Shown here in pieces: positions 11,858 to 23,292 of a stretch of 64,000 bases of DNA (position 1 is the stretch's first letter; each line of letters opens with the position of its first letter). Source of the DNA: Alligator mississippiensis (lineage: Eukaryota > Chordata > Crocodylia > Alligatoridae); the NCBI RefSeq assembly GCF_030867095.1, contig NC_081837.1, forward strand, positions 19,016,001 to 19,080,000, read 5' to 3'. Position numbers and translations under genes: made by a program. The notes under the pieces were generated by a model, which saw only the letters and a program-made list of their open reading frames with translations, searched no databases and was not told where the DNA came from.

Positions 11858-11970
11858 TACCCTGCTGTATTGGAGGCATAATTTGGGAAAAGGACTAGAG
11901 TCACTGAAATCCCTTCAGCAAACAATTTCTAATTTGACATCGGGTCGACTGGATAGTGTAGAGAGTCAGG

Positions 11971-14139
11971 ATGGAAGACGAGTATGTCCGGATGACTGTG
12001 CCCGAACTGAAGGAACTGGCAAAAGAGAGAGGCCTTCACGCAACAGGAAGGCTAAAGAAGGATGAGCTGGTTAAACTCTTGTGCACCAGCGAGTCAAGAC
12101 CAGCGTCAGCTTCACGCTCATCAAGTCCTAGGCCTGACCCAGGACCACACTCCCGCTCGCCAAGCCCAGAGGCTGCCGGGAGATCACTCTCCAAGAGCGA
12201 GCAACAGCGACTCCATGAGAGAGAGATGAAAAGGATGGAGCTGGAAGAGAGGAAGTTGGAGTGAGAAGAAAAGAAGGAACAACGACGGCTGGAGGAGAAA
12301 CAGCTGGAGGCCCAGCACGAGAAGGAGCAGCTGGCATTGAAAAGGCTGGAGCTCGAGGCCCAGCGTGAGAGGGAACAGCGGGAAGAGAGGAGGATGGAGA
12401 GGGAAGCCCAGTTGGAGGCACAAAAGATAGAGCATGAACAGAAAAAGCTCGATGCTCAACTCCGTCTGCAGACCAACGGGGGAAACGCGGACCCTCCGCA
12501 AGTGTCTGGGAAACAGCTCAAACTGGACGTCTCCGCCTTCGCTCGCTACCGAGAAGGAGACGATCCTGCGGTGTTCCTAAGCAACTTCGAAAGACAAGCC
12601 CAGCGGTGTAAGGTGCCGGAGGAAAAGATCATGATGTACTTGTCTGCTCTGGTAGAAGGTGACATGGCGGTGATCCTGAACAGCCTGCCCCCAGGTGCAG
12701 CTGATGACTATAATGCCTTCAAAGCTGCTGTGTCCAAACGGTTCAAATTAGGACCGGATTATTTTCGGAAAAAATTCCGGAATACGCGCCCACAACCCGA
12801 AAAGTCATTGAATGATTATGTGGTCATGTTGTACGACACATGAAGTAAATGGTTAGCTGAAGCCAAGGTTGACAATTTAGATAAGGCAAGCCATCTCCTG
12901 GTGCTGGAACAATTCTATTTTTGCTGTCCAAGAGAGGTTAAGACCCTGGTCAGGGACAGGGACACCAAAGATGCTTACGAGGCCGCAGACATTGCAGACC
13001 GACTGTTCCTAAACCGTGAGAAGCCTCCCTACTCTGGGAAGGAGCAAAAAAGGTTCCAAAGAGGGGGGAAGGGAGGCCCAGGTCAAAAAGGGGAAAGAGG
13101 GCCACCTCCTGCCGAGCGCAAGGCGGCCCCAGATTCGGACAAACCACCCAATTCGGAAAAGAGGGGGTGCTATAACTGCGGGGAGCAGGGCCACATCAAG
13201 CCCAACTGCCCAAAGCTAAGCACTAGACCCAGGCCTGTCAGGCATGCAACAGCCGTGAGCAGTGAGGGGGAGGGCCAGAGCCCCTCTGAGGAGAGTGTCT
13301 GTTGCTACAGGATCACAAACTCAGAGGAGGTGATGGCCCCCCACCGGACCATGATCACGGTGAAGGAGAGGACCCTTGTGGGGGAACTGGACACGGGGGC
13401 CAGTGTGACACTGATTAGTTCCAGCCTGGTCTCACCTGCAGACATAATCCCGGGGAAGGCCCTCACTATTCACGGAGTGGGGTCCACACCCCTGAAGGTA
13501 CTGGTATTCTGTGCCCCTGTCGTGTGGAACGACTGTGCAACGTACCTGGAAATGGGGGTACTGGAAGGGGCTGCGGTCCCCATCCTGGTGGGACGGGATC
13601 TTATAGAGCAGGAAGCCCAGCTCCGGAGGTGGGAACAGATCCAAGAGCCAAAGCCCCGCACCGTTCATGCGGTGACTCGCCTGCAGAGCAGGAAGGCTAA
13701 AGAAGGGGGGTTAGGAAATTCCCAGGAGAAAGCCACCCCATTGGCCGCAGGGAAAGGGACCCCTGCAGACGGCGATTGCACCCCGGTCCCAGAGGAAACC
13801 GATAACCCCGAGGGTGGGTTAAGTGACAGTCCCGGGGAGGTGTGTATTCCATCAGTGGCAGAGAGAGGTGACACTAGCAGGGAGGAGACCCAGGAAGTCC
13901 CTGTGGGTGAGTGTGCACTCCCTGCTGATTGCCTAGCTGGGCAAGAGGAGTTCAAGCGGGAGGTTTGGGAGGACCCCAGCTTGGAGGGACTCCGGCAGAT
14001 GGCTCAGGAGCAAGAGACAGAGTTCACTCCGGACAAGAGGGAACAGGTGGTCTGGGATAAGGGGCTTCTCTATCGGTTGTGGGTGCCAAAGAACCATGCC
14101 GAGACCAGGGTGCCCCAGCGCCAACTCATAGTACCCTGA
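11971..14139 (+). pseudogene. Gmr1-like gag and protease region, one frame with in-frame TGA stops
   Basis: The frame opens at 11971 and continues past TGA codons at 12262-12264 and 12841-12843 to a third at 14137-14139. Domains in order are as follows. A SAP-like N-terminus (MTVPELKELAKERGLHATG) comes first, followed by a long charged coiled coil over about 12215-12460. A capsid region with the SCAN-like helix motif YLSALVEGDMAVILNSLP lies at about 12637-12690. A CCHC knuckle CYNCGEQGHIKPNC begins near 13168. An aspartic protease with ELDTGASVTLIS lies near 13384. Gag packages the element RNA and the protease matures the polyprotein. All three stops are TGA and fit CGA to TGA decay, so this copy cannot make the polyprotein. 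Published work derives the vertebrate SCAN domain from Gmr1-like gag, which fits what is seen. Confidence 0.88.
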
Positions 14140-14154
14140 AAATACAGACAGCAA

Positions 14155-16700
14155 TTGCTTGCCCTGGCTCATGATCTACCGTGTGCTGGTCACATGGTCA
14201 GGGAACGGACACGCCAGCGGTTGCAGGTGAACTTTTTTTGGCCCAGAATTGCCCAGAATGTGACGGACTATTGCAAATCTTGCGAGACATGCCAGCGGAC
14301 GGGCAAAAGCGGGGACAAGAGAAGGGCTCCCCTGCAGCCCCTCCCGATCATAGACCAACCCTTCCACAGGGTGGCAGTGGACATTGTGGGACCGCTGAAG
14401 CATAGGACTCGTAGAGGAAAGAAATACATACTGACTCTGGTGGATTACGCAACGCGGTACCCGGAGGCAGTTGCCTTGACCTCCATCGAGGCACCTGTGG
14501 TTGCTGATGCCCTCATCAAGGTCTTCTGCCAGCTGGGTTTTCCCTCCGAGATCCTGACGGACCGGGGCGGGAACTTCATGGCGGAGATAATGGAGTGCCT
14601 GTGGGACTGCTGTGGGGTGCAACACCTTAAGACCACAGCCTACCACCCTCAGACAAATGGGCTGGTGGAAAGATTCAACGGGACATTGAAAGGGATGCTC
14701 AAGGCCTATGTGGACTCCAACCCCAATGACTGGGATGAGAAACTGCCGCATCTGCTCTTTGCCTACCGGGAGGTGCCCCAGGAGTCCACTGGGTTCTCGC
14801 CCTTCGAGCTGATGTTCGGGAGGCGAGTGCGAGGTCCTCTCGATTTGGTGAGAGAGGAGTGGGAAGGGAAGATCGCTTCCACCAAGACCTCCGTGGTGGA
14901 GTATGTGCTTGATTTCCATCAGAAACTGACTGACATGATGAAGGTGGCATGGGACTCCCTGGGACAGGCCCAGGAGAAGCAAAGGTCCTGGTATGATGAG
15001 AAGGCCCACTTATGTACCTTTGAGTGGGGTGAGAATGTGATGGTTTTCCTACCACTAAAAACAGACAAGCTGCAAGCTGCTTGGGAAGGTCCCCATGCTG
15101 TCCTGGACAGACTGGATGATGTGACCTATGTAGTGGGTATTAAGGGTAGGAAACCTAAGACAATTCACGTGAACATGCTTAAACCCTACTACAACAGAAA
15201 GGAGATGGTATTCTGGGTCCCCTCCGTTGAGGGAACTCCGGAGGACCCCGAGGAGCCGGTCATGTATGGAGACTGGGATGGCGAGGCAGGGATCGAGGAA
15301 CTCCGCCTGCCGGACCATCTGCCCTCCCAGGACAAGGACCAGCTGCTCGCAGCGCTCAAGGACTTTGAGACTGTGTTCTCTAATAAACCAGGTAGAACGG
15401 ACCTGGCGGTACACTCGATAGAGACGGGCAGCCATCGCCCTATATACTCCCGACATTACCCAGTCAATGAGAAGGTGAGGCAAGAAATAAAACGGGAGAT
15501 CGCAGAGATGGAGGAGTTGGGGGTAATTCGGCCTTCGACGAGTCCCTGGGCCAGTCCGGTGGTACTCGTCCGGAAGCAGGATGGGACCATCCGGTTCTGT
15601 GTGGACTACCGGAAGCTGAATGCCATTACCACCCCTGATGCGTACCCTATGCCCAGGATGGACACGTTGCTGGATCGCCTGGGCCCAGCCAAGGTGATCT
15701 CAACTCTCGATCTGTCCAAAGGATTTTGGCAGATGGCCCTGGACCCGGATGCCATAGCCAAGTCTGCCTTTACTGCACCTACGGGGCTATACGAGTTCAC
15801 AGTTTTACCTTTCGGTTTGCGCAACTCGCCTGCCTCTTTCCAGAGGCTGATCAATAATCTGCTGCAAGGTTGTGAGCAGTTTGCCATGGCTTACATCGAT
15901 GACATCGCCATCTTCAGTCCGGATTTCGGGTCGCACCTGACTCACCTGACCACCGTGCTAGGTAAGATCACGCAAGCTGGTCTTACGGTGAAAGTCAAGA
16001 AGTGCCAGTGGGCACTATCGGAGGTAGTCTACTTGGGTCATCGTGTGGGCGGAGGTCAGATTGCTCCCTTGTGGGACAAGATGAGGCCATCAAAGACTGG
16101 CCGCCTCCACAGACCAAGAAGCAAGTCAGAGCCTTCCTCGGCCTGGCGGGTTACTACCGAAGATTTGTCCCGGGGTTTGGAGCAACCGCAGCCCCGCTGC
16201 ACGAGCTGACCAAGAAGGGCAGCCCGGACCCGGTGGTCTGGAAGCAGGGGAGCCAGGAAGCATTTGACACCCTCAAGGCGGCCCTGGTCAAACAACTGAT
16301 CCTGAAGGCACCGCTCCAGGATAAACCCTTCTACGTGGCAACGGATGCCTCCGACGTAGGACTGGGAGCTGTGCTCTTACAGGACCACCAGGAGACATGG
16401 CACCCCGTGGCGTACCTCAGCCGGAAGCTAATCCCTCGGGAGCGAAACCTGTCCTCCATCGAGAAGGAGTGCTTGGCCATCGTCTGGGCCCTGAACAAGC
16501 TAAAGCCCTACTTGTGGGGACAACAGTTCACCGTCCTGTCGGACCATGCCCCACTGCAGTGGCTGCAGACCATGCACAACACCAATGCCAAGCTGCAACG
16601 TTGGTCTTGGCAGCTGCAGGAATTTAATTTTACGGTCCAACACATAAAAGGAAGCCAGAACGTGATAGCAGACGCCTTGTCACGAAAGGACTCTGGGTAG
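14155..16700 (+). pseudogene. Gmr1-like pol: integrase, then reverse transcriptase, then RNase H; frameshifted
   Basis: The region is in the same frame as gag and follows the TGA at 14137. In the piece 14155-16209, an H2C2 zinc finger uses H6, H13, C40 and C43, and the integrase core has D76, D136 and E172, which is D,D(35)E spacing. A GPY/F-like module (WEGPHAVLDRLDDVTYVV) lies near residue 311. Reverse transcriptase covers about residues 440-630, with CVDYRKLN, LPFGLRNSPASF and the catalytic YIDD at 580-583. The frame changes near 16065-16085 and RNase H continues in another frame to 16700, with VATDASDVGLGAVL, SSIEKECLAIVWAL, LSDHAPLQWL and IADALSR. The catalytic residues of all three enzymes are still visible, but the stop and frameshift make the copy defective. 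The domain order is the notable feature. Confidence 0.93.
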
Positions 16701-16899
16701 TGGGTCCTTGGGACTCGGGACTAGTGAGGAGATCACTAGTGTAAGACTGCCATCAAGTTTTATGGTTTCTGTATGTTATTGTCTTAACTTGTTTCGTGTT
16801 CCAGGTTTTTCCCTTTTCCTTCTTCTGGCATCCCGTGGGAACTCCCTGACCCAACACGCCCGGACCCACGGCCCTGAGAGGCCCCGTGTCCGAGCTTGT

Positions 16900-16916
16900 A
16901 AAGGAGAGGGGGGAAG
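16900..16916 (+). promoter_or_regulatory. Polypurine tract
   Basis: The all-purine run aaaggagaggggggaag directly abuts the 3' LTR start at 16917. This is the expected position and composition of the primer for plus-strand DNA synthesis in an LTR element. Confidence 0.88.
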
Positions 16917-17888
16917 TGTGGCAGAAATGCCACCGTCGGTGCCCCTCTCCAGAGACCTGTCTCAGCCAGCCTGGGAGGCTGGTGTTTCATTCCTCAGGGT
17001 GGGGATCTCCCACCTTGTCTACATGACAAAAGCCTGGCGCCTGGGAGGCGGATGCTCTAGTCACCTGGGCAGGGGGGAAAGACCCGGCCCTGAGCGGGCC
17101 CAGGTAGCCAGGGATGCTTGGGAGATTGGTCGGCTTGTGGCCAGTATTGGCAGCTTCGATTGGACCGGGCTGCTGAGGTCAGAGAGGTTATTTAAGGGCT
17201 TGGTCCAAGAAGAAGGGGGGAGTCAGCCATTAGCCATGCGGTCATCCAGGTGAATCTGAAACTGGCTCTCTCCTCATCACCATATGCTCCAAGAGTGCCC
17301 TACCTCCAGAGGAAACAACAACCACCTCTGGACGATGCGAGTGAGTAAGCTACTAAAGATCCGATTAGATATTTAGCTTCAGTAACTCAGATGCGCATTT
17401 AAACGGCTACCTCAGCCACCCTGGTTTGCTCTATGGGATTCGTTTGATATTCCTGTAATATTTCTATGATATTGCTCTACCTTTTACCCTGTTTCCGCCC
17501 TACCCCCTGTAATCAATAAAGTTCTCCTTGTGACCGGTATGGGAGACTTATTGAGGGGTGGGTCTAAATTATGCCAAGGAGGCCCCTTAGGTCTGTAGAC
17601 TAAGGGAGGCTTCCTAATAAGCCCCTGACTTGGGGAAGTGCCCAAGTGCTGGTATTGGGTCTAGGACCCATTGGACGATCAGGCCTGTGTTTTCCAAGGT
17701 GTGCAGAGCCAGAAGTGAGTCCAGAGCCTTGGATGGTGGCAGCGGAAACCCCAGGCTAGTGGGTGTGCTCCAGGGAAGGGGTCAGCCGGACGGGAGGCAC
17801 CCCAGGGAAGCACTCGGAGCCTGGAAGGTGGTCGGGCGCAGGGAGGTGGGCGGCTCAACGCAGTAGCGCCCCCTACTGGCCCGCCACA
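16917..17888 (+). repeat. 3' LTR of the Gmr1-like element, full length
   Basis: 972 bp, TGTGGCAG to GCCACA, directly following the polypurine tract and followed by the target duplication gggat. It retains the U3 block missing from the 5' LTR, including 'gaggttatttaagggct' near 17183, a plausible TATA-like promoter, and 'caataaagttctcc' at about 17513 as a polyadenylation signal region. This is the better reference LTR for the family. A diverged relative lies at 49684-50247. Confidence 0.92.
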
Positions 17889-17893
17889 GGGAT

Positions 17894-19954
17894 CGTTATC
17901 TGCACTACATGAAAAGACAAAGAAAAGGAACATTATATTGCATTTTTACTGGAGGCAGAAATGGCGCCAGGCAAGTGTCTGAGGCTTCTGTTCTTTTCTG
18001 CCTGCTGTGCACAGCGAGAGCAGCATATGAAACAGCATTCGGGAACTAGAAATAGGAGGAAGGGGGAAGTTAAGAACATAAGACTTTGTATTGTAAAACC
18101 ACCATGCAGTCATTCCAGCCCTGAAATGGTTGTACTCTTCCTGTACGTAAGCGGGGGGGCTGGCGGGAGTGAGAAGACCAGGAGAGTGTATCCCTCACCT
18201 CGCCTCGAAACCTTGCCCTGCAACTGCAGGACTTCATGCTGTGGGATAGCTTACACCAAAATTCATGGCAATTAAACCCTGTTTACGTGAACATTTAAAT
18301 AATCCAAGCCATGCTCCCTGAGGGCATAGCCAGGTGTCTTACCTTTGCCTTGTTTGGGTGTTCAAGTGTTGCAAAAGCCCAGCAGCCAGCATTGCTGTTG
18401 AATTGTTCTTGAGGGGGCAAGGATCCTGCTGGACTGAGTCCTATCTGCCTCAAAATTGTGGATACGCTGCACTGTGCCAGATATCAGCAGCAAGTGTTGA
18501 ACTGGTGGAACTGGTTTGTACCACCAGGACAAGTGTCCCACCGGGCTGAGTCCCATTCTCTGTTCGTGGATACAGCTTATGCACCCCTATCCCTGCTCTA
18601 TGAATTTAAAGATCCTCAGGGGGCAGCTTCCGCCTGCCAACTGGCCTTTTTCTGGTGTCAAAAACAAAACCCAGACAGTCTGGTGCCGGCATGAAAAGCA
18701 ACATGGGCTGCAAAAGCGTGCGAAAAGCACAGCCTCAAAACCTCAATAAATCAACTGTTCTCTGTGTTGGAGCTAGCTTTGTAAAGTGGGTGTGTGGGAA
18801 ATGTAACGCTTGTGTACGCTGCAGCCCTAAAGTACCCCGCACCTAGCGCCTGGTGCAGAAAGTGTGCAGAAAAAGAGGCTGTTGCAACAAGCACCAAAAA
18901 AATGAGGGGAAGTAGGACAAAGCAGAAGGCGTTAAAAACAAAAGACACTTGCAATGTGGGTGAGCCCAAAAACGTGTCGCTGCTGGGGGAGGGAAGAAGG
19001 TAGAGCGTTTGCGCGTTGGGGAACGAGAAGTTTGCAACCCCTTTTTAAGCTGCTTGCGCCCCCCCCCTCCCCCGGGGGGTCACAACCCGCAGTTTGAGAA
19101 CCCCTGTACTCATGTATTCACACAATACGATGCCTTTGTCTCTGCTTAGAAACTGTCTACATCGTGGCAGAGAGAGGCTTACATTTTATACATACACTGC
19201 TAATGGATGAATTCTCAATTGCTTATTCAGTATTATGTATGTAAGGATATTATGAATAGCAAATAGGCACCTGGCAGTGACATTGCTAGCATTGACACTT
19301 GAGACAGAAGTGGTGTCAGACATCCCTCTCGGGCTTTGTGAGGGGGTTGTTCTCTTCCACCTGTTGTGACGGGTGGGAGCAAGAGGGAGTGTAGCAATCG
19401 GGAGATAAAATATAGGAGGGAGGGAAGGAATGGGGCAGGGGGAAGGGGCAAAGTTTAAGAGCAAGCATAAGAATTTGTATTGGAAAACCACCATGCAGTG
19501 CAAAATGCCCTGAACTTGGGTACCCCTCCTGTACAAAGCGGGTGGGGCACAGGGAGGTGAGGTGGAGAAACTAGCCCCATCACTGCTCATTGAACTCAAA
19601 ACCCCCCAGAAAGGGGTCTCAAGAAAAGTCACTGGCAGTCCCTCCCAACGAAACTTTGCAGGAATGGTAGCCCCTGCTGAGGCCGTGAAGCCTGCCAGCT
19701 TTCAAGGAGATAGGTGTAGGGTGAGTCTGGGTTCTGGGGCCCTGCACTTCTAGCTGCTGACAGGCAAAACTCGTGTCATGGGTGCTTGTGGAACTGTGTG
19801 TGTTAAGGTGCAGCCTCAGTGGTGCTGGGGTATCTACACAACATGGTAGTGTGCCCCAATGAGGTCGTCTCCTCCCATACAGCCTCATCTTGGTCCACCA
19901 CTGTAAACAGCAGCAGGTATAAAATAACTTAGTGAGTGAGCAGCACTAGCACAG
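17894..19954. other. No gene; contains a diverged repeat pair and a possible hAT end
   Basis: 18040-18185 and 19405-19575 are homologous in the same orientation. Shared landmarks are 'aaaaccaccatgcagt', a 'cctgtac' block followed by 'aagcggg' or 'aaagcggg', and an upstream 'aggagg...ggggaag' run. At 19088-19106 the sequence 'cagtttgagaacccctg' looks like the inverted end of a hAT element (CAGGGGTTCTCAAACTG), but no partner end or target duplication was found. No exon is supported. Confidence 0.45.
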
Positions 19955-22470
19955 TTCATAGATTCATAGACGTTAGGGTCGGAAGGGACCTCAATAGATC
20001 ATCAAGTCCGACCCCCTGCATAGGCAGGAAAGAGTGCTGGGTTTAGATGACCCCATCTAGATGCCTATCTAACCTCCTCTTGAAGACCCCCAGGGTAGGA
20101 GAGAGCACCACCTCCCTTGGGAGCCCATTCCAGACCCTGGCCACTCTAACTGTGAAGAAGTTCTTCCTAATGTCCAGTCTAAATCTGCTCCCTGCTAGCT
20201 TATGGCCATTATTTGTTGTAACCCCCAGGGGCACCTTGGTGAGTAAAACCTCACCAATTCCCTTTTCTGCCCCCATGATGAACTTATAGGCAGCCACAAG
20301 GTCACCTCTCAACCTTCTCTTGCAGAGGCTGAAGAGGTCCAGGTGCCCTAGTCTCTCCTCATAGGGCTTGGCCTGCAAGTCCTTAACCATACGTGTGGCC
20401 CTTGTCTGGATCCTCTCCAGGTTATCCGCATCCGTCTTGAAGTGCGGCGCCCAGAATTGCACACGGTATTCCAACTGCGGTCTGACCAGCGCCCGACAGA
20501 GGGGAAGTATCACCTCTTTGGTTCTGTTCGTCGTGCATCTGCTGATACACGATAAAGTGCCATTAGCTTTTCTGATGACTTCGTCACACTGACGACTCAT
20601 GTTCATCTTGGAGTCCGCTAGGACTCCAAGATCCCTTTCTGCTTCCGTGCCACCAAGCAGGTCATTTCCTAGGCAGTAGGTATGCTGGACATTTTTCCTC
20701 CCCAGGTGTAGCACTTTGCATTTCTCCTTGTTGAATTGCATTCTGTTGTTTTCTGCCCACTTGTCCAACCTGTCCAGGTCTGCTTGTAGTTGTTCCCTGC
20801 CCTCCGGCATGTCCACTTCTCCCCACAGTTTTGTGTCATCTGCAAACTTGGACAGACTACGCTTTACTCCCTCGTCCAAGTCACTGATGAAGATATTGAA
20901 GAGTATCGGTCCAAGGACCGAGCCCTGTGGGACTCCACTGCCCACCCCCTTCCAGGTCGATACTGACCCGTCCTCTACAACTCTCTGGGTACGATCCTCT
21001 AGGCAACTCGCCACCCACCGAACCGTGCAGTCATCCAAGTCACAGCCTCTTAACTTGTTCACCAGTATGGGGTGGGATACCGTATCGAAGGCCTTCCTGA
21101 AGTCTAAGTAAACGATGTCAACCCCTACTGCTGCGTCCAGGTGTTTTGTAACCTGGTCATAAAAAGAGACTAGACTAGTCAGGCCTGATCTACCTGTTAC
21201 GAACCCATGCTGGTTTCCCCTCAGCATAATTTTTCCTGCCGGGCTCTCGCAAATGTGAGCCTTGATAATTTTTTCAAAGACTTTTTCAAGGATGGAGGTG
21301 AGACTGACTGGCCTATAGTTTCCAGGGTCCTCCTTTCTCCCCTTCTTGAAAATGGCGACCACATTGGCCCTTTCCAGTCCTCCGAGACCTGGCCCGTGTG
21401 CCATGAGTGTTCAAATATTCCCGCCAGTGGCTGTGCAATGACGTCAGCCAGTGCCTTTAGTACCCTCGGATGGAGCTCATCCGGGCCTGCCGACTTAAAC
21501 GCATCCAGTTCCTCCAAGTGCCTCTGCACCATCTCAGGGTCTACGCATGGAAGTCTGGCACCTTGCTGCTGCCTCTCTACAATCTCAGTGAGAGCCTTGT
21601 CTTGCCCCTCATTTAGGAACACTGAGGCAAAGAACTCGTTGAGGAGTTCAGCCTTGTCCCCCCTGTCCGTCACCAATTGCTTATGCCCATTTAGTAGAGG
21701 TCCTATTCTACCCTGGGCCTTCCTTTTACTCCCTAAAAAACAATGTTTTGTTATCCTTAACTTGGGATGCCATCCTCAGCTCCACGGTAGCTTTGGCCTG
21801 TCTAACTGCCTCCCTGCAAGCGCGAGCAGAGGAGATATACTCCTCTTTAGTAATCTCTCCCTGTTTCCACTTTTTATATGCCCCCTTTTAGCCCGTAGGC
21901 TGCTCTGGATTTCTCTGGTCAGCCAAGGAAGCCTCTTGGCCCCTTACCCCCTTTTCCCCCGCATCGGAATCGTCTCCCTTTGTGCCCGAAGGATCATTTC
22001 CTTAAGGCACAACCTCCCTTCCTGAGCTCCCATCTCTTCAAAACTCCTACTCTGCAGTGCGTCCTTGACTAAACGCCTGAGTTAATTGAAATCAGCTTTC
22101 CTAAAGTCTAGCACTTTCACCCTACTAGTTACCTTACCCACTCGACATCTTATGATGAATTCTATTGTTTGGTGATCACTGTCCCCCAGGTGACCACCGA
22201 TCTGTAGGTCCCCTACCATGTCATCCCCCATTCCCAATACCAGGTCCAGTAAGGCATTCCCCCTAGTGGGACCATGTACTTCCTGTCAGGTGGAGGTCCT
22301 GTACACAGGATAGGAACCTGCGTGAATGGTGGGACTTTGGTGTCTGCGTCTCCCAGCAGATGTCTGGGTAGTTTAGGTCCCCCATGACTACCGCCTCCCT
22401 AGTTTTTATGGTCTCCGAGAGCTGCCTCAGGAGCCCCAAATCTCATTCTTCCCCTTGGTGTGGGGGTCTG
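19955..22470 (-). mobile_element. CR1 LINE, about 2.5 kb, 3' portion from endonuclease region to tail
   Basis: On the minus strand this runs from the endonuclease part of ORF2 (about 22470-21700, many stops) through reverse transcriptase to the CR1 tail. The tail shows on the plus strand as 'ttcatagattcatag' at 19955-19969, then 'gggtcggaagggacct'. CR1 retrotransposes by target-primed reverse transcription and is typically 5'-truncated like this copy. Divergence is modest, since most of the RT is still open. The break at about 22470 is an abrupt change into unrelated DNA. Confidence 0.92.
20043..21676 (-). pseudogene. CR1 ORF2 reverse transcriptase, one frame change
   Basis: Two overlapping minus-strand frames, 21676-21221 and 21404-20043, join at a frame change near 21365-21375. 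The first carries the region before RT (NEFFASVF, SAGPDELHPRVLKAL). The second carries RT with PVSLTSILEKVFEKII, YLDFRKAFDTVSHPIL, SGVPQGSVLGPILFNIFI and the active-site FADD (KFADDTKLW). It ends in the CR1 C-terminus with RFRLDIRKNFFTVRVARVWN. The RT active-site aspartates are present. With the frameshift and without the endonuclease it is not autonomous. Confidence 0.92.
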
Positions 22471-22813
22471 CATCTTGTGTTTTTATGTGTGTTATGGAAA
22501 AAAAATGGAAATAGTTACAGAAATACATTTTAAGGAGCTTTCGGGTTGAAAAACCTTTTGTCAGGCTGAGGAAGCACCTGCAGTTTGTAAGTCTGCTGGT
22601 CCTGGATGGAAGGAATAGTAAAGAAGCCAGAGGCTGGCCAGGCACGCACTGCAGGCAAGAAAGGCAGTCAGTGAAAATGGAAATCGAGGCGTTGGGGGGT
22701 GAGGGACAGGCTGGGTGGGGAGTGGGGATGTAGCAGTGCAGGCAAAAGTGCAGATGTACCTGGGAAGTCAGCTCTTCGGCAGGTTGCAGCGTGTCAGAAT
22801 TGCACTCTCTCTG

Positions 22814-23292
22814 CAGGCAGTCCTTGGACTTACAACACAATTGGTTCCTGAAAACCACATCTTAAGTCAAAATGTTGTAACTTAGTACCAATTTTCTCAT
22901 AAGAAACAATGTTATAAATGAGGGATTCATTCCTGAACCAAGGCCTGATACCCTATTTTCACCAAAAATACCCCAGAATATTGTATTAGAACAATTATAG
23001 CAATCGTTTTGATTTGGAAGGATTTCTTTGAGGTGACTTTGCTGGACTTTTTGAAGGGCTCCTGGCTGGAGTCTTCTCGGGAGTCTTGGCTGCAGGTTTT
23101 TCTGGAGTCTTGTCTGCTTTCTTAAAGAAAGTGTCCAAGCAAGTTTGAACAGATGTTCTCCAGGGAGATGAGCGACACAGCGAACTTGTTTGCCGGCATG
23201 GCATCACATCAGATCAAACGTTGTAAGTTGAAACTGATGTCACAAAGTTGAAACAGGGTGTCAGTTTATAAACGTAAGTCAAGGACTGCCTG
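22814..23292. mobile_element. Short DNA transposon with 20-bp inverted ends, pogo/Tigger-like
   Basis: The left end is caggcagtccttggacttac (22814-22833) and the right end, inverted, is caggcagtccttgacttacg, so they match apart from one extra g. The right flank is TA and the left flank TG, compatible with a decayed TA target duplication as in Tc1/mariner-pogo elements, whose ends also begin CAG. Inside, on the minus strand at 23207-22995, is a 70-residue open frame with a lysine/proline-rich tail (KTPEKTPARSPSKSPAKSP). It may be a leftover of a transposase C-terminus. The class assignment rests on the ends, not on a transposase core. Confidence 0.65.

Larger units (their letters stand above)
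11230..17888 (+). mobile_element. Ty3/gypsy LTR retrotransposon, Gmr1-like domain order, near complete
   Basis: The element is bounded by LTRs that start TGTGGCAGAAATGCC and end CCCGCCACA. It is flanked by an exact 5-bp target duplication, gggat, at 11225-11229 and 17889-17893. Between the LTRs are a tRNA-Leu-type primer site, gag with a CCHC knuckle, a DTGA protease, integrase, reverse transcriptase, RNase H and a polypurine tract. Integrase precedes RT, unlike ordinary Ty3/gypsy and like the Gmr1 group described from fish and other deuterostomes. All of gag to RT is in one frame, interrupted by three TGA stops, with a frame change before RNase H. The LTRs differ at about a dozen aligned positions in about 600, besides a 369-bp gap in the 5' LTR, so the insertion is moderately young but dead. 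Confidence 0.93.

Noticed and set aside
14176..15009. 277-codon minus-strand frame opposite the integrase
   Set aside because: It is an antisense shadow of the integrase coding strand. The plus strand has all catalytic residues.
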